Shown here one piece after another: positions 62,522 to 64,000 of a DNA stretch of 64,000 bases. The notes under the pieces are model-generated. The model was not told the DNA's origin, searched no databases, and saw nothing but the letters and a program-made list of their open reading frames with translations. Position 1 is the stretch's first letter. Every line of letters starts with the position of its first letter. Source of the DNA: an uncultured bacterium (GTDB taxonomy: Bacteria; Planctomycetota; UBA1135; GCA-002686595); NCBI GenBank assembly GCA_937905825.1, contig CALCXM010000083.1, positions 1-64,000 on the forward strand, in the 5' to 3' direction. A program made the position numbers and the translations under genes.

Positions 62522-63877
62522 CTACACCCGTCCGGCCTTGGAGGTTCGCCGGCCGCGACGCGCATCCAACCAGGCGGTCAGCAGGGGAGCCGCACTCTCC
62601 GCGGGCAGAGTGTCGAGGATTCGCGCTCCAGAGTGACGCAGCACACTCAGGCATTCACTGCGCTCATTCGCCAGGGCCATGGCCACGGCGCGCTCCGCCG
62701 CACTCGCTTCCAAAGTGCCCTCTTCAATCTGGCGCAGGGAGGGATCGTCCAAGGTCGCGAGCACGATTGCATGGCGCTTCGCGCCGGATTGCAAAGCCCG
62801 GCGTTGCAAGGAGATCGAGAGCGGATCCGCCACGTCCGAGATGACCACCAAGAGGGCTCGCCGGCGATGCAGGACGGAGAGTTCGCGCAGGGCTCGGGCC
62901 AGGTCGGACTCCAAGGCCGAAGGCAACTTGTCGAACACAGCCTGCTTGATGCGGCCCAGGTGATGGGCGCCTTTCAAGGGTTGCATGTAGCTGCGCAGGC
63001 GCGAATCAAACACGCCAAAGCCAACCCGGTCCCCCGCTTGCAAAGCGACGGCGGCCAACTCCAGACCCACGTCAAGGGCGTGATCCATCTTGGTCCAATT
63101 CACTTGGCTACCGCTTGTGCTGGTGGCACCCATGCGACGTCCGCCGTCCACTAGGATGACCAACTCCTGACCGCGTTCCTCCTGAAAGTCGCGCACCACG
63201 GGAAAGCCTCGACGGGCGAAGGCCTTCCAGTCGATCAGTCGCGGATCATCGCCGATCACGTACTCGCGCAGGGCCTCAAACTCCGTCAAGCCCCCGCGCT
63301 TGCGCAGTCGACGAACGCCCAGGTCTTGCCAACGATTGCTGGCCGCCAATTGCAGGATCGTCTTGAGGTTCGTGAGCGGCGGCTCGATGCGAATCGTCTG
63401 CAAACCACGCACCACTGTTTGGCGCTCCAAGAGGCCCAGGGGACCGCGCAGGGTTAGGCGCAGATCCCCAAGAGTCAGCTCCCCGCGCACGCCGGCAACG
63501 TAGGTGCGAACGAAGGAATTGACGCCTTCCGCAAGGATGGCCACATCCGGACCGTGGGTCGGATCCCCGGGAATCGTGGGCCTGCCCTTTTGCCCATCGA
63601 CGGTGCGCGCGCTTGCCTGCAACTCGGCGCAAAACACTTCGCGCAATTCCAAACGCAAGCCTTGGGCACCCTTGGGCGCTTGGATGCGCACCACTCGCTC
63701 GAACTCGCGGGAAAGTCCAGCCCGTTCTGGCACGCGCCGGCTAACCCCCAAGGACTGTGGATTGGGAGTCAGCGTGCGTTCGAGCAGGCAAACGAGCACG
63801 AGCATACCGTCCAAGGCCCAGACCAGCATGCGCAGGGGTTCGAGCCAAACGCCCAGGATCGAAAGACCCAAAAGCAC
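62522..63877 (-). CDS. DUF58-domain protein
   Basis: The protein has N-terminal membrane helices (LLGLSILGVWLEPLRMLVWALDGMLVLVCLLE) and an extracytoplasmic-type beta region. The DUF58 signature follows: GGLTEFEALREYVIGDDPRLIDWKAFARRG, with a VWA-like fold (VILVDGGRRM). It usually works with a MoxR ATPase, whose gene end lies directly upstream. The GTG at 63877 is the first ordinary start. However, the frame is open to 63913, where CTG overlaps the moxR stop and the added residues read PTARLL, like DUF58 N-termini; the true start may be there (464 codons). Confidence 0.9.
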   Translation of the reverse strand: MLLGLSILGVWLEPLRMLVWALDGMLVLVCLLERTLTPNPQSLGVSRRVPERAGLSREFERVVRIQAPKGAQGLRLELREVFCAELQASARTVDGQKGRPTIPGDPTHGPDVAILAEGVNSFVRTYVAGVRGELTLGDLRLTLRGPLGLLERQTVVRGLQTIRIEPPLTNLKTILQLAASNRWQDLGVRRLRKRGGLTEFEALREYVIGDDPRLIDWKAFARRGFPVVRDFQEERGQELVILVDGGRRMGATSTSGSQVNWTKMDHALDVGLELAAVALQAGDRVGFGVFDSRLRSYMQPLKGAHHLGRIKQAVFDKLPSALESDLARALRELSVLHRRRALLVVISDVADPLSISLQRRALQSGAKRHAIVLATLDDPSLRQIEEGTLEASAAERAVAMALANERSECLSVLRHSGARILDTLPAESAAPLLTAWLDARRGRRTSKAGRV

Positions 63878-63909
63878 AAGGCAAACTTGCAGGAGACGGG
63901 CGGTGGGAA

Positions 63910-64000
63910 TCAGCGCGGAACCTCGACGCGGTCAAGCAAGGCCAAGAGCACTTGGTCCGTGGTTCCCCCTTCGATCTCTTCGGCGGGGTCCAGCACCACC
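63910..64000 (-). CDS. MoxR-type AAA ATPase, 3' end only (truncated by window edge)
   Basis: Only the last 29 codons and stop are present. The C-terminus reads VVLDPAEEIEGGTTDQVLLA and ends RVEVPR, matching MoxR ATPase tails ('HRLVL-x-x-EA-x-x-EG-x-T-x-D-x-V'). MoxR proteins act as chaperone-like ATPases with DUF58/VWA partners, and the next gene is a DUF58 protein, which supports the call. The rest lies beyond position 64000. Confidence 0.75.
   Translation of the reverse strand, partial: VVLDPAEEIEGGTTDQVLLALLDRVEVPR

Noticed and set aside
60743-63154. 803-residue plus-strand open frame
   Set aside because: It runs antisense through the GDPD-like, selD and DUF58 genes; its His/Gln/Arg-rich translation has no family match. 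Antisense frames stay open because of the high GC at third positions.
1-64000. CRISPR arrays, prophage, insertion sequences, restriction or toxin-antitoxin genes
   Set aside because: No regularly spaced repeats, transposase motifs, phage proteins or defence proteins were recognised on either strand.
1-64000. Other in-frame UGA (selenoprotein) candidates
   Set aside because: Apart from selD, the gene starts and ends I examined fit their families without readthrough, so no other UGA is needed.

Overview
The window reads as chromosome of a GC-rich Planctomycetota bacterium, probably from the deep lineage whose secreted proteins end in a Cys-rich 'C-x-GDG ... CPC ... GC-x-NSSG' domain. Three such proteins lie here. 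Also fitting are three Ser/Thr kinases next to or operonic with ECF-type sigma factors, the futalosine menaquinone pathway, a histone H1-like protein, few Shine-Dalgarno sites, and many secreted repeat proteins (BNR, RCC1, CARDB). The lineage assignment is inference; no rRNA is present. I saw no insertion sequence, prophage, CRISPR array or integrase.

Layout. 0-8 kb: a long hairpin, an M64 metallopeptidase, pyruvate phosphate dikinase, and two secreted proteins. 8-13.5 kb: a sigma factor overlapping a kinase-TPR gene (GTGA junction), then a divergent RCC1-repeat secreted protein. 13.7-19 kb: a minus-strand signalling operon (degenerate GGDEF protein, FHA-like protein, kinase with altered catalytic motifs, sigma factor, LOG-family enzyme). 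19-24 kb: yebC, rplM-rpsI, and an overlapping envelope operon headed by a small protein and an FtsQ-like protein. 24-32 kb: a Ski2-like helicase with an RGG insert, a catalytically altered alpha/beta hydrolase, a PP2A-like phosphatase, and a LysR regulator divergent from acnB. 32-37 kb: a sigma/giant membrane kinase pair. 37-42.6 kb: two recQ genes flanking a YceI protein and a membrane protein. 43-54 kb: cell-surface genes (Cys-rich-domain protein, beta-propeller-like protein, TonB receptor, CARDB lipoprotein with a coupled small secreted protein, M28 peptidase). 54.5-57 kb: mqnB-mqnD, a histidine phosphatase and an H1-like protein. 57-64 kb: tandem GNAT paralogues, a selenocysteine tRNA, a degenerate GDPD protein, a selD that itself carries an in-frame UGA, a DUF58 protein, and the end of a moxR gene running off the window.

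How they connect. The clearest hidden system is selenium usage. tRNA-Sec (anticodon UCA) lies about 1.7 kb from selD, and selD must be read through UGA at codon 18 to restore the family N-terminus. The other theme is signal transduction by sigma-kinase modules, combined with a secreted proteome in which one C-terminal domain is attached to unrelated N-terminal modules. Several proteins keep a fold but lose catalytic residues (GGDEF, GDPD, alpha/beta hydrolase, and kinase HFD/DYG).
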